This document shows positions 7,428 to 15,194 of a DNA stretch of 22,562 nt, in pieces; the stretch's first letter is position 1, and the number at the start of each line of letters is the position of its first letter. Under the pieces are notes generated by a model. It was not told where the DNA came from. It was given only the letters and a program-made list of their open reading frames with translations, and ran no database searches. The translations under genes were made by a program, and so were the position numbers. This stretch comes from a virus, in IMG/VR virus record IMGVR_UViG_3300009158_000219, positions 1 through 22,562 of that record; one strand, written 5' to 3'.

Positions 7428-7655
7428 TTATAATGAATAGTTATTAGTAAATTCTGTTTTATAAATATCAGTCAAAATATTATAAAGTTCTGATTTTACA
7501 GATTCTAAATACAGACTGTCTTCCAATGTAACTTTACTTACTTTATCACATTTTTTTACAATGTCATAATATTCATTTTGTGGTATAAATTCCACATAAA
7601 ATAAATTACCGCCTTGCTGAACTTTTATTGCTAGTTCAATATTAAAAATTTCCAT
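7428..7655 (-). CDS. Small hypothetical protein between tail fibre and lysis genes
   Basis: 75 residues, not recognised. It starts with its ATG sharing one base with the TAA of the fibre gene upstream, so it is translationally coupled. Predicted mixed beta/alpha (FNIELAIKVQQGGNLFYVEF). It may be a fibre-assembly helper by position, but nothing in the sequence shows that. Confidence 0.5.
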   Translation of the reverse strand: MEIFNIELAIKVQQGGNLFYVEFIPQNEYYDIVKKCDKVSKVTLEDSLYLESVKSELYNILTDIYKTEFTNNYSL

Positions 7656-8584
7656 TAGTATAAAGTTGAAGCTGTTAATTGTATTAAATCAATTGAAATA
7701 TTCTGTGAAGTGGCACCTGATGTTCTAACTATTTGTGGGCCAAGCACGGTTGCTGATGCAGGTAAATTTGTATTAATTGTTCCAGTCACAATTGTATTAT
7801 CAGAAAGTTTTGTAACAGTATAATTTACTGAAGTTGCATTATACGGAGCATATAGTTCTAATTGATAAGCTACTCCATTTAGAACTGCTCCTGTTTTATT
7901 TGCAGGAAAATTAACTCCTAAATCTATTTTAGTTGCTGTACCTGTTCCATCATTATGAAATATTTGTAAATTAGTATCACTAGCATCTGAACCCATACCA
8001 ATAATATTAATTTGACTTTCAACAGTAGTACCTGAGTTAATTCCTAAAATTGACGGACTAGAACTTAAACCACAAAATTGTCTAGCACCTGGAACAAACC
8101 ATTCTGTCCCTCCTGCTGATTGATCTGTGTAAATATAAGACCCAACAAACTTAAAACCAAAGGCAAGTGTATTAACCATTGCATTATTTCCAATTCCAAA
8201 TGCCATACCAACTGTTGAATTTGTTACAGCAGTATTTGTAAAAAATCTAACTTTTGGTAGTTTTGTTATTCCACCAAAAGGAATTGCAACTACAGAACCT
8301 GTTATTATTTGAACCAATCCTCCATAAATTGCTACGTTTGTTGTATTATTTATTGCAATGGCTCCTCTTCTAATTTCAGTAGATTTTACAGTACTACCAT
8401 TACTATTACCATTAGAAAATAATTCAATTACTGTATTTGATCCATCTTTATAATGTACTAACTTATCAGTTAGATCATAAAAATATGTATCATTTGCAAC
8501 AGAAGCCCAGTCTGCTGAACTTGCTGTTGTTACTGAATATTTAACTCCTACGACAGGATTTCCTGTTACTGCTACTACTGCCAT
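7655..8584 (-). CDS. Tail fibre or virion surface protein with C-terminal beta domain
   Basis: 309 residues. Low in charge and rich in Thr, Ser, Asn and Gly, with short beta repeats, as in phage fibres. The N-terminus MAVVAVTGNPVVGVKYSV and TYFYDLTDKLVHYKDG (about 34-49) suggest a small attachment module. The remainder looks like a jelly-roll or lectin-like head (for example YQLELYAPYNATSVNYTV). Such a module might bind host glycans. It is co-directional and tightly packed with the other fibre genes. Confidence 0.6.
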   Translation of the reverse strand: MAVVAVTGNPVVGVKYSVTTASSADWASVANDTYFYDLTDKLVHYKDGSNTVIELFSNGNSNGSTVKSTEIRRGAIAINNTTNVAIYGGLVQIITGSVVAIPFGGITKLPKVRFFTNTAVTNSTVGMAFGIGNNAMVNTLAFGFKFVGSYIYTDQSAGGTEWFVPGARQFCGLSSSPSILGINSGTTVESQINIIGMGSDASDTNLQIFHNDGTGTATKIDLGVNFPANKTGAVLNGVAYQLELYAPYNATSVNYTVTKLSDNTIVTGTINTNLPASATVLGPQIVRTSGATSQNISIDLIQLTASTLY

Positions 8585-8586
8585 AA

Positions 8587-8763
8587 TTATTTAGATTTAA
8601 TCATATCAACACAAGCATTTAATTGTGCTTTTTGCTCAACTGTAAAATCTTCCCACACAAGAACTTTAATATTGTTTCCATTCACATCTTGAGTTATAAT
8701 TCTCATATGCTCCATCATTTTTAATTGAGCAATTATCTGTCCTATTTCTACTATTTCTGGCAT
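8587..8763 (-). CDS. Small hypothetical protein between fibre genes
   Basis: 58 residues, beginning MPEIVEIGQIIAQLKMMEHM and ending VEQKAQLNACVDMIKSK, with a central VLVWEDFT segment. It fills the space between two fibre genes and stops three bases before the start of the next. Mostly helical. Together with the 50- and 73-residue proteins at 11905-12275, it may belong to small fibre accessory proteins; this is a positional inference. Confidence 0.55.
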   Translation of the reverse strand: MPEIVEIGQIIAQLKMMEHMRIITQDVNGNNIKVLVWEDFTVEQKAQLNACVDMIKSK

Positions 8764-8783
8764 AATATTTATTTATTTAGTTA

Positions 8784-11207
8784 TTAATTTAATCTTTGGT
8801 TTCCAACTGCATCTGCTGTATATGTTTGCAAGTTAGTCATATTTAATTGGAAATTAGTTGTGTTATAAGTATTGTTTGATGCGGTGAAGTTTTTAGCACT
8901 TCCTCCATACACAGGATAAGCAGCAACATTAAATAATTGGAAATTACAGTTGTTTAATTTAATAGTACCAGAAATTAAATCTTGGAATGAATTTGAACTA
9001 TCTCTAACAATGAATGTACAGAAATTAAATGTAGCTCCATAAGATAAATAGAAATTATATGAAGTGTCTGAAATTAATACACATTTATCCATATTACAAA
9101 TATTACTATCAAATTTCCACAAATAAGAAAACCCAGAAATTTTAGTGTTACTTATCAAGCCTTTACCTTGTCCATTTCCAGATCCAAAAACATCACCTGA
9201 ACATCTAAAATAACAAGTATCAATAAAGTTGTCATCTTGAGAAGCATAAGCACAAGTGATAGAAGTTAAATTAGTAAATGAACTATTTCTAATTGATGTG
9301 CCTTGCATATAGAAACTTATGTTACCATTTATGACACCGCTACAATTATTAACAACTGTTACATATTGAATAGCATAACTAGCACTAACAGATGTTGAAT
9401 TAATAACTGAATTATATACTTCACCGTAAGCCAAAGCAGTACCTCCTGTACAATTTATAGTTACTCCATAAGCCTTTCCTTTTACACTTGCCGAATACAA
9501 ATTAAGAGGGTCATTTCCTTTGAATTGTAATCCATACACCGTTGCTGGCCCATATAAGCCGAATGAACCTGTTCCTCCACCTCCTGCAAGAGAACTATTA
9601 ACTAAAACATTACCTCTAATGATAGTTCCAGAATTTGTTATTGTTATAGCAATTTGACCTGCAACTCCTTTTTTGATTTCACCATTTAAAAGTTGAACTT
9701 CACAAGCAACATTATTATCAATAATTCCAAACCCACTTGTAAAAGTTAACGTATATCCGTTGTAATTAATATTTACATTAGGCTTTAAAATGTGATTTGC
9801 TGTTGATTCAGTTTGAGAACCAAACATTTCAATAGTTTGACCTGCTACTGCAACTGCATACGCTAATGGATAAGTTGCATAATAAGTGTATATTCCTGAA
9901 GCATTAGCAATACCCCATTTACCATTTGCTGCACTTACAACAATATCTCCACTACCTAATATACTATTTCCATTTATAGTTTTAACAGAAGTAAAACCTA
10001 ATTGTGCGGCACTTACAGCATAGGGTATTTGGTTTACTGTTGGTTGCACATTTGGAAAAGTATATCTTCCTCCCGTGCCACTTGCGTAAATACCTACACC
10101 AAGATTATCAACATAAAATGATTTTGAAAAAGAACCAGTTCCTGCAGTCAAGTTAAAACCTCCAAGAGTTTGGTAAAAAGATGAATAATCACCTCCACCA
10201 TCATCTATACCAAAATTGACATAAGATGTTCCAATACTATCTGTAAAATTTATACCAAAACCACTTAAATCAACAGTTCTTGTACCTGTAAGAACACCGC
10301 TTGAATTATAAATATTTACAGAAGAAGGTGTAGGTATATTTAATGTATTTGATATTAATGTTGCTGCACCTGATGTTCCTATAGTAGTAAGAGTAATTGC
10401 ATTTTGTTTAGCATTAAATACTGACCAGTCAGAAGAAGATAAATATCCGGCTACTGTTGCTGATGATTGAGGTATACTAATAGCTGGTGTTGTACCTCCT
10501 GAAGATGCTATTGGAGCTGTACCTGTTACTGATGTAACTGCTCCTGTAGGTACTGCTTGGTTAAGTGTAGTAGTTGCACATGAGTAATGCTGAGAACCTT
10601 CTGTTCTAAAGTTTGCAGTTTGAGATACACCTCTTGTATTTTCTAAGTCAATCTTAACTACAATTCTATCTGTAGCAAGAAGTATTGTATTAGGTACTAC
10701 ACTTTCAGTAGTATATAATGTAGTTACTGTAGACATATTAGTTACAGTTATAGGATCAATTGAAAAAAGCAATGTCTCTATACCACCTAAATCTCTTTTG
10801 TAAACTAAAGGTCTGATGATCCAATTCTGTCCTGCTGAACCTGCATTAAAATGTAAGAATAACTGCCAAAGACCTTGAGGAATAACTATTGAACCAGGAA
10901 TTCCTGAAGGAGTTTGATAAGAAGCAATAGTTGCTGTAGCTCCACCTGCAACTGTAGCAGGAACAACTTGTTCTGCTGCTATTGTACCTATAGATGAAAA
11001 CTCTTTATATGGAGCCTGAGTAACTGTTTCATTCATGTAATACAATACACTACCTGCTGCGGCTGTAATATCTACAGTAACATCATTACCTGTTGCACTA
11101 GCTGTAACTCCTGCTCCTGTAAAATTTATGCTGTTTACATCAGGTGTAATTGATACTCCTTCTTCTTGAATATCAATTCTCTTCTTTATATTAATTTCTG
11201 TACTCAT
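8784..11207 (-). CDS. Large tail fibre/tailspike with beta-helix-like C-terminus
   Basis: 807 residues. The N-terminal module (residues 12-48: IQEEGVSITPDVNSINFTG, then VTASATGNDVTVDI) is of the kind that starts many phage fibres. A central segment with GTAPIASSGG, SSATVAGYLSSSDW and FNAKQ (about 227-268) is a fibre motif widely shared in Bacteroidota phages. From about residue 440 to the end there are irregular short beta repeats rich in Asn, Ser, Gly and Tyr (NNCNFQLFN, FNFCTFIVRDSS), which look like a right-handed beta helix as in tailspikes. The likely role is host receptor binding or polysaccharide contact; no catalytic site is evident. Confidence 0.72.
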   Translation of the reverse strand: MSTEINIKKRIDIQEEGVSITPDVNSINFTGAGVTASATGNDVTVDITAAAGSVLYYMNETVTQAPYKEFSSIGTIAAEQVVPATVAGGATATIASYQTPSGIPGSIVIPQGLWQLFLHFNAGSAGQNWIIRPLVYKRDLGGIETLLFSIDPITVTNMSTVTTLYTTESVVPNTILLATDRIVVKIDLENTRGVSQTANFRTEGSQHYSCATTTLNQAVPTGAVTSVTGTAPIASSGGTTPAISIPQSSATVAGYLSSSDWSVFNAKQNAITLTTIGTSGAATLISNTLNIPTPSSVNIYNSSGVLTGTRTVDLSGFGINFTDSIGTSYVNFGIDDGGGDYSSFYQTLGGFNLTAGTGSFSKSFYVDNLGVGIYASGTGGRYTFPNVQPTVNQIPYAVSAAQLGFTSVKTINGNSILGSGDIVVSAANGKWGIANASGIYTYYATYPLAYAVAVAGQTIEMFGSQTESTANHILKPNVNINYNGYTLTFTSGFGIIDNNVACEVQLLNGEIKKGVAGQIAITITNSGTIIRGNVLVNSSLAGGGGTGSFGLYGPATVYGLQFKGNDPLNLYSASVKGKAYGVTINCTGGTALAYGEVYNSVINSTSVSASYAIQYVTVVNNCSGVINGNISFYMQGTSIRNSSFTNLTSITCAYASQDDNFIDTCYFRCSGDVFGSGNGQGKGLISNTKISGFSYLWKFDSNICNMDKCVLISDTSYNFYLSYGATFNFCTFIVRDSSNSFQDLISGTIKLNNCNFQLFNVAAYPVYGGSAKNFTASNNTYNTTNFQLNMTNLQTYTADAVGNQRLN

Positions 11208-11209
11208 AA

Positions 11210-11815
11210 TTATGTATTGTAAGTAATTAATAATTCAGTACCTGTACCATCATATGCAAATCCTGTATAAGAATTGTTTAATGAACCTGCATCAAAATTA
11301 AGTGATTCACCTGGTTTAATTATTTGACCAAGTATGGTTCCGTTTCCTAAACCAACATTTGCTACTGAGAATGAATATACTGTAGCACTTACTGTTCCTG
11401 CAACAGATGTTCTAAGTATATTTGGAGTTCTGCTTGCACTTGTTGTGTTAATTACAAGTTGAGCTAAATAACTATTTGAATTAACATAAGTAATAGGGGC
11501 TGTTGGTGTACCTGGTACATTACTACCTGCTTGAAAATAAACCGGTGGATTAAATGTTCCTGTATCAGGATTATATATTCTTACTTCTAACCAAGTTATA
11601 TTATTTGCATCAACAACCAAAGAAGCTTCATAGTCAGCTTCAGCTTGTATTGCTGCAAGAATTTGAGTTAAAAGTGTATTAGTACCTGGATCACCTCCAC
11701 CGCCAGGTATTCCTGATATTGCATCAACAACAGCTTCTTGCCCCAACAACATTTTTAATTGCCATGGCAGGTTTGTCCCTTTACCACCGTATGTTTTTAA
11801 ATTTCCTACAGACAT
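11210..11815 (-). CDS. Virion protein, probable tail or baseplate surface component
   Basis: 201 residues from the ATG at 11815 (MSVGNLKTYGGKG). A longer frame to 11887 would run into the promoter and the terminator, so it is rejected. The N-terminal part, NLPWQLKMLLGQEAVVDAI, is a pattern I associate with fibre-linked proteins of Bacteroidota phages. A Gly-rich linker (GIPGGGGDPG) leads to a beta-rich C-terminal half (LGNGTILGQIIKPGESLNF). Its leader of about 40 bases follows the promoter at 11863, so it starts a transcription unit that continues into the large fibre genes. Confidence 0.55.
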   Translation of the reverse strand: MSVGNLKTYGGKGTNLPWQLKMLLGQEAVVDAISGIPGGGGDPGTNTLLTQILAAIQAEADYEASLVVDANNITWLEVRIYNPDTGTFNPPVYFQAGSNVPGTPTAPITYVNSNSYLAQLVINTTSASRTPNILRTSVAGTVSATVYSFSVANVGLGNGTILGQIIKPGESLNFDAGSLNNSYTGFAYDGTGTELLITYNT

Positions 11816-11862
11816 AATAATTGATTTATATATAATAATATACAGAAAACTTTCTATATAAA

Positions 11863-11870
11863 CAAATATA
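11863..11870 (-). promoter_or_regulatory. -7 box overlapping a terminator, before the 201-residue virion gene
   Basis: TATATTTG on the minus strand, fitting the Bacteroidota -7 box. The T tract of the terminator at 11868-11897 runs straight into it. There is no TTTG at the -33 position, where the terminator stem lies. Confidence 0.45.
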
Positions 11871-11897
11871 AAAAAGAAAAACCACATCTCTGTGGTT
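11868..11897 (-). terminator. Intrinsic terminator after the 50-residue gene
   Basis: Stem AACCACA/TGTGGTT (11879-11885 and 11890-11896) with loop TCTC, followed on the minus strand by a T-rich tract. It closes the transcription unit containing the collagen-like and head-repeat fibres. Confidence 0.8.
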
Positions 11898-11904
11898 CTT
11901 GCTT

Positions 11905-12057
11905 TTAGTTTTCTTTTACTAATTCAATTGTTGGTTCTACATAGAGAACTTGTAAGGCTTGTGTAATCATTGCTGCGTCTTGCAAACTGTAAGCTCCTTT
12001 TAAGAATGCTTGATTTAAAGCTTGCTCAACTACTTGTTTAGCTTGTTCTGGACTCAT
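11905..12057 (-). CDS. Small hypothetical helical protein
   Basis: 50 residues: MSPEQAKQVVEQALNQAFLK, then GAYSLQDAAMITQALQVLYV and a short acidic tail. Almost certainly all helix. Its ATG overlaps the TGA of the preceding gene (ATGA), and a terminator follows within 10 bases. Real by context; function unknown, possibly a fibre accessory protein. Confidence 0.6.
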   Translation of the reverse strand: MSPEQAKQVVEQALNQAFLKGAYSLQDAAMITQALQVLYVEPTIELVKEN

Positions 12058-12275
12058 ATTTTAGATAATTGAGTTTTTTGTGTTTTTGTTAATGCAGCAA
12101 CAAAATAGTCTTTAGTCAACATAATTCTGATGTGCTCTTCATTACGTTTTAATGTATCAGCATCTTCTTCAGTTAAAGTTTCCTTAGCTTTTAATTCAGT
12201 AATTAATGCTACGCTATCATAAGCTGCTTCTACTGATTTTGTAATTTCTTGCTCCGGTGTCAATTCTAATTCCAT
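12054..12275 (-). CDS. Small acidic helical hypothetical protein
   Basis: 73 residues, beginning MELELTPEQEITKSVEAAYDS and rich in Glu, Lys and Thr; probably two or three helices. It lies between a head-repeat fibre and the 50-residue protein, overlapping the latter by four bases. Not recognised. Small helical proteins downstream of fibre genes are sometimes assembly chaperones, but this is inference. Confidence 0.55.
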   Translation of the reverse strand: MELELTPEQEITKSVEAAYDSVALITELKAKETLTEEDADTLKRNEEHIRIMLTKDYFVAALTKTQKTQLSKI

Positions 12276-12314
12276 AATATTTGTTTTTTGTAAAGTTAAT
12301 ATTTTTATTTTTTA

Positions 12315-13214
12315 TTAAGCAACTTGTAATGGGATTTTATAAACTGTACCATTGATTGTAACACGCCATGCGTTAGTTGCTGTTAAACTTTCAGTTGTAA
12401 CTGTACCTGCATTATCAGAAATACTTCCAAAAATAAGTTGAGCATTTCCAGTAGGTACTGAAGCATTTCTACCTATAACAATACAATTAGTGAAAGCACC
12501 TGCTGATGCTGAATCACCTATTACTACGTTATTACTTCCTGTTGTTCCTGTTATACGAGAACCTAAAATGGTATTGTTGTTACCTATTGTACCTGACTGA
12601 GCATCTGTTCCTACTACTGTATTAAAAGTACCTGTTGTAATATTAGATGCTGAACCTCTACCTACTGCCGTATTGTTACCACCTGTTGTATTGCTATTTA
12701 AACTATAAATACCAACAGTTGTATTATTACTACCTGATACATTAGAAGTGAATGATGATCCAAGAGCGGTATTATTGTTACCTGTAGTATTAAAAGCCAT
12801 TGTACCAGATCCAAGAGCTGTATTAGCTGAACCTGTAGTGTTTTTCCATAAAGTATATGATCCAATTGCTAGATTATCATCACCGGTTGTATTAAACTGC
12901 ATAGCCTGAGCTCCGTATGCTGTATTATAATTACCCGTTACATTACTTTTTAAAGCATTTTCTCCAAACACCGTATTTACAGAAAAATCACCTTGACCAT
13001 TATTCCATAAGGTCTTATCAGTTTCATTATACTCAATAAAGTCAGGTAAACTTGATGATCCAGCTAATAAATCAGCTACTGAAATTACACCAGGTAAATA
13101 ACCATCATCTCTTCTTGAATCTTTTAATCCTAATGGGATTAAAGTTTGAGAAGCATCTACTGTTGTCACTAGTCTCTTGCTTTTAAGCCAAGAAATTACA
13201 TTTAAAACATCCAT
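12315..13214 (-). CDS. Tail fibre with YadA-like head repeats
   Basis: 299 residues. Residues 1-50 form an anchor module (MDVLNVISWLKSKR, LKDSRRDDGYL, VISVADLLAG) shared with the next fibre gene. From about 83 to 235 there are at least seven repeats of about 21 residues of the form NTAxG..A...NTTG.NN, typical of the left-handed beta-roll heads of trimeric adhesins. About 236-265 is a transition (FTNCIVIGRNASV). The C-terminus, NAWRVTINGTVYKIPLQVA, is a small conserved end module. The likely product is a trimeric adhesive fibre. A remnant of the same C-terminal module survives next to the neighbouring fibre gene. Confidence 0.8.
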   Translation of the reverse strand: MDVLNVISWLKSKRLVTTVDASQTLIPLGLKDSRRDDGYLPGVISVADLLAGSSSLPDFIEYNETDKTLWNNGQGDFSVNTVFGENALKSNVTGNYNTAYGAQAMQFNTTGDDNLAIGSYTLWKNTTGSANTALGSGTMAFNTTGNNNTALGSSFTSNVSGSNNTTVGIYSLNSNTTGGNNTAVGRGSASNITTGTFNTVVGTDAQSGTIGNNNTILGSRITGTTGSNNVVIGDSASAGAFTNCIVIGRNASVPTGNAQLIFGSISDNAGTVTTESLTATNAWRVTINGTVYKIPLQVA

Positions 13215-13238
13215 TTTTATTTATTTTTAAGTTAATTA

Positions 13239-13331
13239 TTATGCTAATAAAATTTTTCTTTCTACACCATTAATAGTAATATTCCATACTTGAGTAGATG
13301 TGTTAACTTCTTCTACTACAGAACCTACATT
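13239..13331 (-). pseudogene. Stranded C-terminal fibre module, in frame after the stop of the collagen-like fibre
   Basis: After the TAA at 13332-13334, the same frame stays open for 30 codons and ends at TAA 13239-13241. The predicted peptide NVGSVVEEV...TSTQVWNITINGVERKILLA aligns with the C-terminus of the 299-residue fibre (NAGTVTTESL...NAWRVTINGTVYKIPLQVA), sharing N-x-G-[TS]-V, an acidic residue, W, and TING. There is no ATG in the segment. I read it as the original fibre C-terminus left behind when a new receptor-binding domain with its own stop replaced the middle of the gene. Readthrough of the TAA is the alternative. Confidence 0.65.
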
Positions 13332-14294
13332 TTATTGTGAAATATAGGTACCATTAATGTATGCTTTACTAATTGTTGTTAAAGGAACAGGTGTATTTTG
13401 TATCCATAATCCTTCTCTAATTGGAGAATTAGCTCCTCCTGCTTGTTTTAAATAATGTAAATCTAAAACAGTTGTAATACCTGCAGTATCTGCATTAAGT
13501 ATTGTATGACCTATTCCTGTATCTGGATTAACATTTGGATCAGCCCAAATCCAACCACTAAAATGATTATATCCAAAAGCAGGTGCAAATGGTAATTCAA
13601 CTTTATATTGACCAGTACCAAAATTAGTAACAGTTGTAAAATCAATTTCTATTACAAAACTAACTAATAATCCTGATTTAACATAATAAGAATTATATGT
13701 AGGGTAAGTCCCATTACTTCCTGTAAAAGTCATACCAGTTGCTTGAAATGTTGGAGAATATCTAACAAAGGTTTCTAATCCTGAAGTACCGCTTATACCT
13801 TGAACACCTTGTATTCCTTGTATACCTTGAATACCTTGTTCCCCTTGTACTCCCTGAATACCTTGTGGTCCTGCTGGACCTAACAAATCACCAGCATCAT
13901 CCCAAACATTTGTTGTTGTATTCCATACTTCTAATGAACCATCACTAAGGATAATCCATGCTTCTCCTGCATTACCTGGTAAACTACCAGCTCCTGCTAA
14001 GAAACTTGCTTGATCAGGATAAGATCCTAATACTGTTAATGCAGCCCCTGTTTCACCTTGTATACCTTGAGGACCGTCATTACCTTGAGGACCTTGTACG
14101 CCAGGTATACCTTGTGGGCCTTGAGTACCAGTTCCTACTTGAGTTAAGAAATCAGCTACCGATATTGCACCAGCTAAATAATTATCATCACGTCTACCAT
14201 CTTTTATACCAATAGGTAAAAGAGTTTTTACAGGATCAACAACATTAACTTGTCTTTTCCCTTTAATCCAAGAAATAAAATTTAATATATCCAT
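13332..14294 (-). CDS. Tail fibre with two collagen-like segments
   Basis: 320 residues from the ATG at 14294 (MDILNFISWIKGKR); a longer reading from 14330 lacks the conserved module start. Residues 1-50 match the anchor of the neighbouring fibre. Collagen-like Gly-X-Y repeats are at about 57-83 and 139-169, separated by a module (LGSYPDQASFLAGAG...DGSLEVWN) that often sits between collagen stretches. Residues about 172-320 form a beta-rich head ending in KAYINGTYISQ. Collagen helices make rigid trimeric stalks; the head probably contacts the receptor. The gene ends in TAA, after which an older C-terminal module remains in frame. Confidence 0.8.
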   Translation of the reverse strand: MDILNFISWIKGKRQVNVVDPVKTLLPIGIKDGRRDDNYLAGAISVADFLTQVGTGTQGPQGIPGVQGPQGNDGPQGIQGETGAALTVLGSYPDQASFLAGAGSLPGNAGEAWIILSDGSLEVWNTTTNVWDDAGDLLGPAGPQGIQGVQGEQGIQGIQGIQGVQGISGTSGLETFVRYSPTFQATGMTFTGSNGTYPTYNSYYVKSGLLVSFVIEIDFTTVTNFGTGQYKVELPFAPAFGYNHFSGWIWADPNVNPDTGIGHTILNADTAGITTVLDLHYLKQAGGANSPIREGLWIQNTPVPLTTISKAYINGTYISQ

Positions 14295-14341
14295 GATTGT
14301 TTTAATTATACATATATCTATAATATACATATTATTAATAT

Positions 14342-14374
14342 AAAAACAAAATCCCAGATTATTATTCTGGGATT
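14342..14374 (-). terminator. Intrinsic terminator of a putative small RNA
   Basis: Perfect 9-bp stem AATCCCAGA/TCTGGGATT (14350-14358 and 14366-14374) with a 7-base loop, followed on the minus strand by TTGTTTTT. It is the second terminator in tandem after the lipoprotein gene. Its sequence and tail closely resemble the terminator at 17011-17041. Confidence 0.8.
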
Positions 14375-14414
14375 CTCTTACCTAAATTGCTAATTTAATA
14401 CGTTTAAATATTAG
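14342..14414 (-). ncRNA. Putative small RNA 3 (about 73 nt)
   Basis: A minus-strand unit bounded by a -7 box (14421-14428) and a terminator (14342-14374), with no open reading frame. Its 3' half, TTAGGTAAGA then AATCCCAGA, loop, TCTGGGATTTTG, matches the unit at 17011-17088 in order and spacing. The two would be paralogous RNAs of nearly the same length. Alternatively, the arrangement is only a double terminator. No expression evidence is available. Confidence 0.4.
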
Positions 14415-14420
14415 AGTAAA

Positions 14421-14428
14421 CAAATGTA
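14421..14428 (-). promoter_or_regulatory. -7 box fused to the preceding terminator
   Basis: TACATTTG on the minus strand fits TAnnTTTG. It follows the T tract of the terminator at 14429-14466 without a gap. No TTTG is found at the -33 distance. Confidence 0.4.
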
Positions 14429-14466
14429 TAAAAAAAATTCCCAATAAGTATAAACTTACCAGGAAT
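14429..14466 (-). terminator. Intrinsic terminator of the thyA-lipoprotein operon
   Basis: A 13-bp stem on the minus strand: ATTCCTGGTAAGT pairs with ACTTATTGGGAAT through loop TTAT, then eight T. Three of the pairs are G-U, which would be A-C mismatches on the plus strand, so the structure belongs to the minus-strand transcript. It lies about 57 bases after the lipoprotein stop. Confidence 0.85.
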
Positions 14467-14522
14467 CTTTTTTCAGCGAGAAGACTGAGAAGAAAAGGAG
14501 TTGCTAAAGTATATATAATATT

Positions 14523-14756
14523 TTAATTAACATATCTTCTCCCTTTCTTTTTTCTAACTTTTTTTACTTGAGGTAAACCTTTTCTTGCAGATGCTCTATG
14601 TTTTATCATTGCATTTTTCATTCTTATATCTTCACTTTTAACAATTCTTTCTCTATTTCCTAGATCAGCATTGTGTGTCCTACCTTGATTATAGTTGGGA
14701 CCTATAGAGTGAGGAGCACATGAATACAACAATAATAAAACAATTAAACATTTCAT
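14523..14756 (-). CDS. Small lipoprotein
   Basis: 77 residues. A signal peptide of type II: MKCLIVLLLLYSCAPHS, with hydrophobic core and lipobox LYSC, so Cys13 would be lipidated. The mature part is polar and strongly basic at the C-terminus (KKVRKKKGRRYVN). Phage lipoproteins of this size can be outer-membrane spanins or superinfection-exclusion factors; the basic tail could touch peptidoglycan or lipid. No family is recognised. It overlaps the DUF3310 gene by four bases and is the last gene before tandem terminators. Confidence 0.7.
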   Translation of the reverse strand: MKCLIVLLLLYSCAPHSIGPNYNQGRTHNADLGNRERIVKSEDIRMKNAMIKHRASARKGLPQVKKVRKKKGRRYVN

Positions 14757-15193
14757 TTTTTTAATTCAGCAATTCTTCTTTGTAAATATACTTCAGCTTT
14801 TTCTAAGTCTTCTAATTCTTTTGACTTATTTTTTTTACCTGCTCTTGCAACATACTTAATAACATTACCTAAGTAAAAGTCTTTATCCAATCCCCATGCC
14901 TCAAGTACGTTAAATACTTCATAAGTACTATTAGCTCCTCCATAATGAGCAGGTCTTAATGGAGAAACTTTAGCAGTATAATCTGGTATTGTAACTGCTG
15001 TAGGTTTTTGATCAGCAAAAGGATTTTTTCCTACATAAGGACTTGATTCAGTTCTTCTAAGATAATCCTTATACATTTCTTGACTTTTATTAGCAGCAAT
15101 TTCAGCCATAATTTTTAAACTCTTTTTATATGTAGTAGAAGTCTCAGGTTTTCCTACCATCTTTTTATATTCATCACAAACTAACTCGCTCAT
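14753..15193 (-). CDS. DUF3310-type phage protein (putative nucleotide kinase-like)
   Basis: 146 residues from the ATG at 15193, one base after the upstream stop; a longer frame to 15247 would overlap that gene. The C-terminal half carries the family pattern: RPAHYGG (80-86), YEVFNVLEAWGLDKDFYLGN (91-110), VIKYVARAGKKN (111-122) and EDLEKAEVYLQRRI (128-141). DUF3310 proteins are common small phage proteins, sometimes annotated as nucleotide kinases without good proof. The N-terminal 75 residues are a separate basic helical extension. It lies downstream of thyA, which fits a nucleotide-metabolism context. Confidence 0.8.
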   Translation of the reverse strand: MSELVCDEYKKMVGKPETSTTYKKSLKIMAEIAANKSQEMYKDYLRRTESSPYVGKNPFADQKPTAVTIPDYTAKVSPLRPAHYGGANSTYEVFNVLEAWGLDKDFYLGNVIKYVARAGKKNKSKELEDLEKAEVYLQRRIAELKK

Positions 15194-15194
15194 C

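Noticed and set aside
11816-11887. N-terminal hydrophobic extension of the 201-residue virion protein as a signal or membrane segment
   Set aside because: The bases are a terminator tail, a -7 box and an AT-rich leader; the ATG at 11815 begins the conserved-looking part.
13332-13334. TAA reassigned as a sense codon
   Set aside because: TAA ends many genes in the window, so global reassignment is excluded; only local readthrough or a relic remains possible.
12315-14294. The fibre genes as bacterial adhesins of a prophage host flank
   Set aside because: They lack signal peptides and membrane anchors and share a phage-type anchor module inside a run of phage genes.
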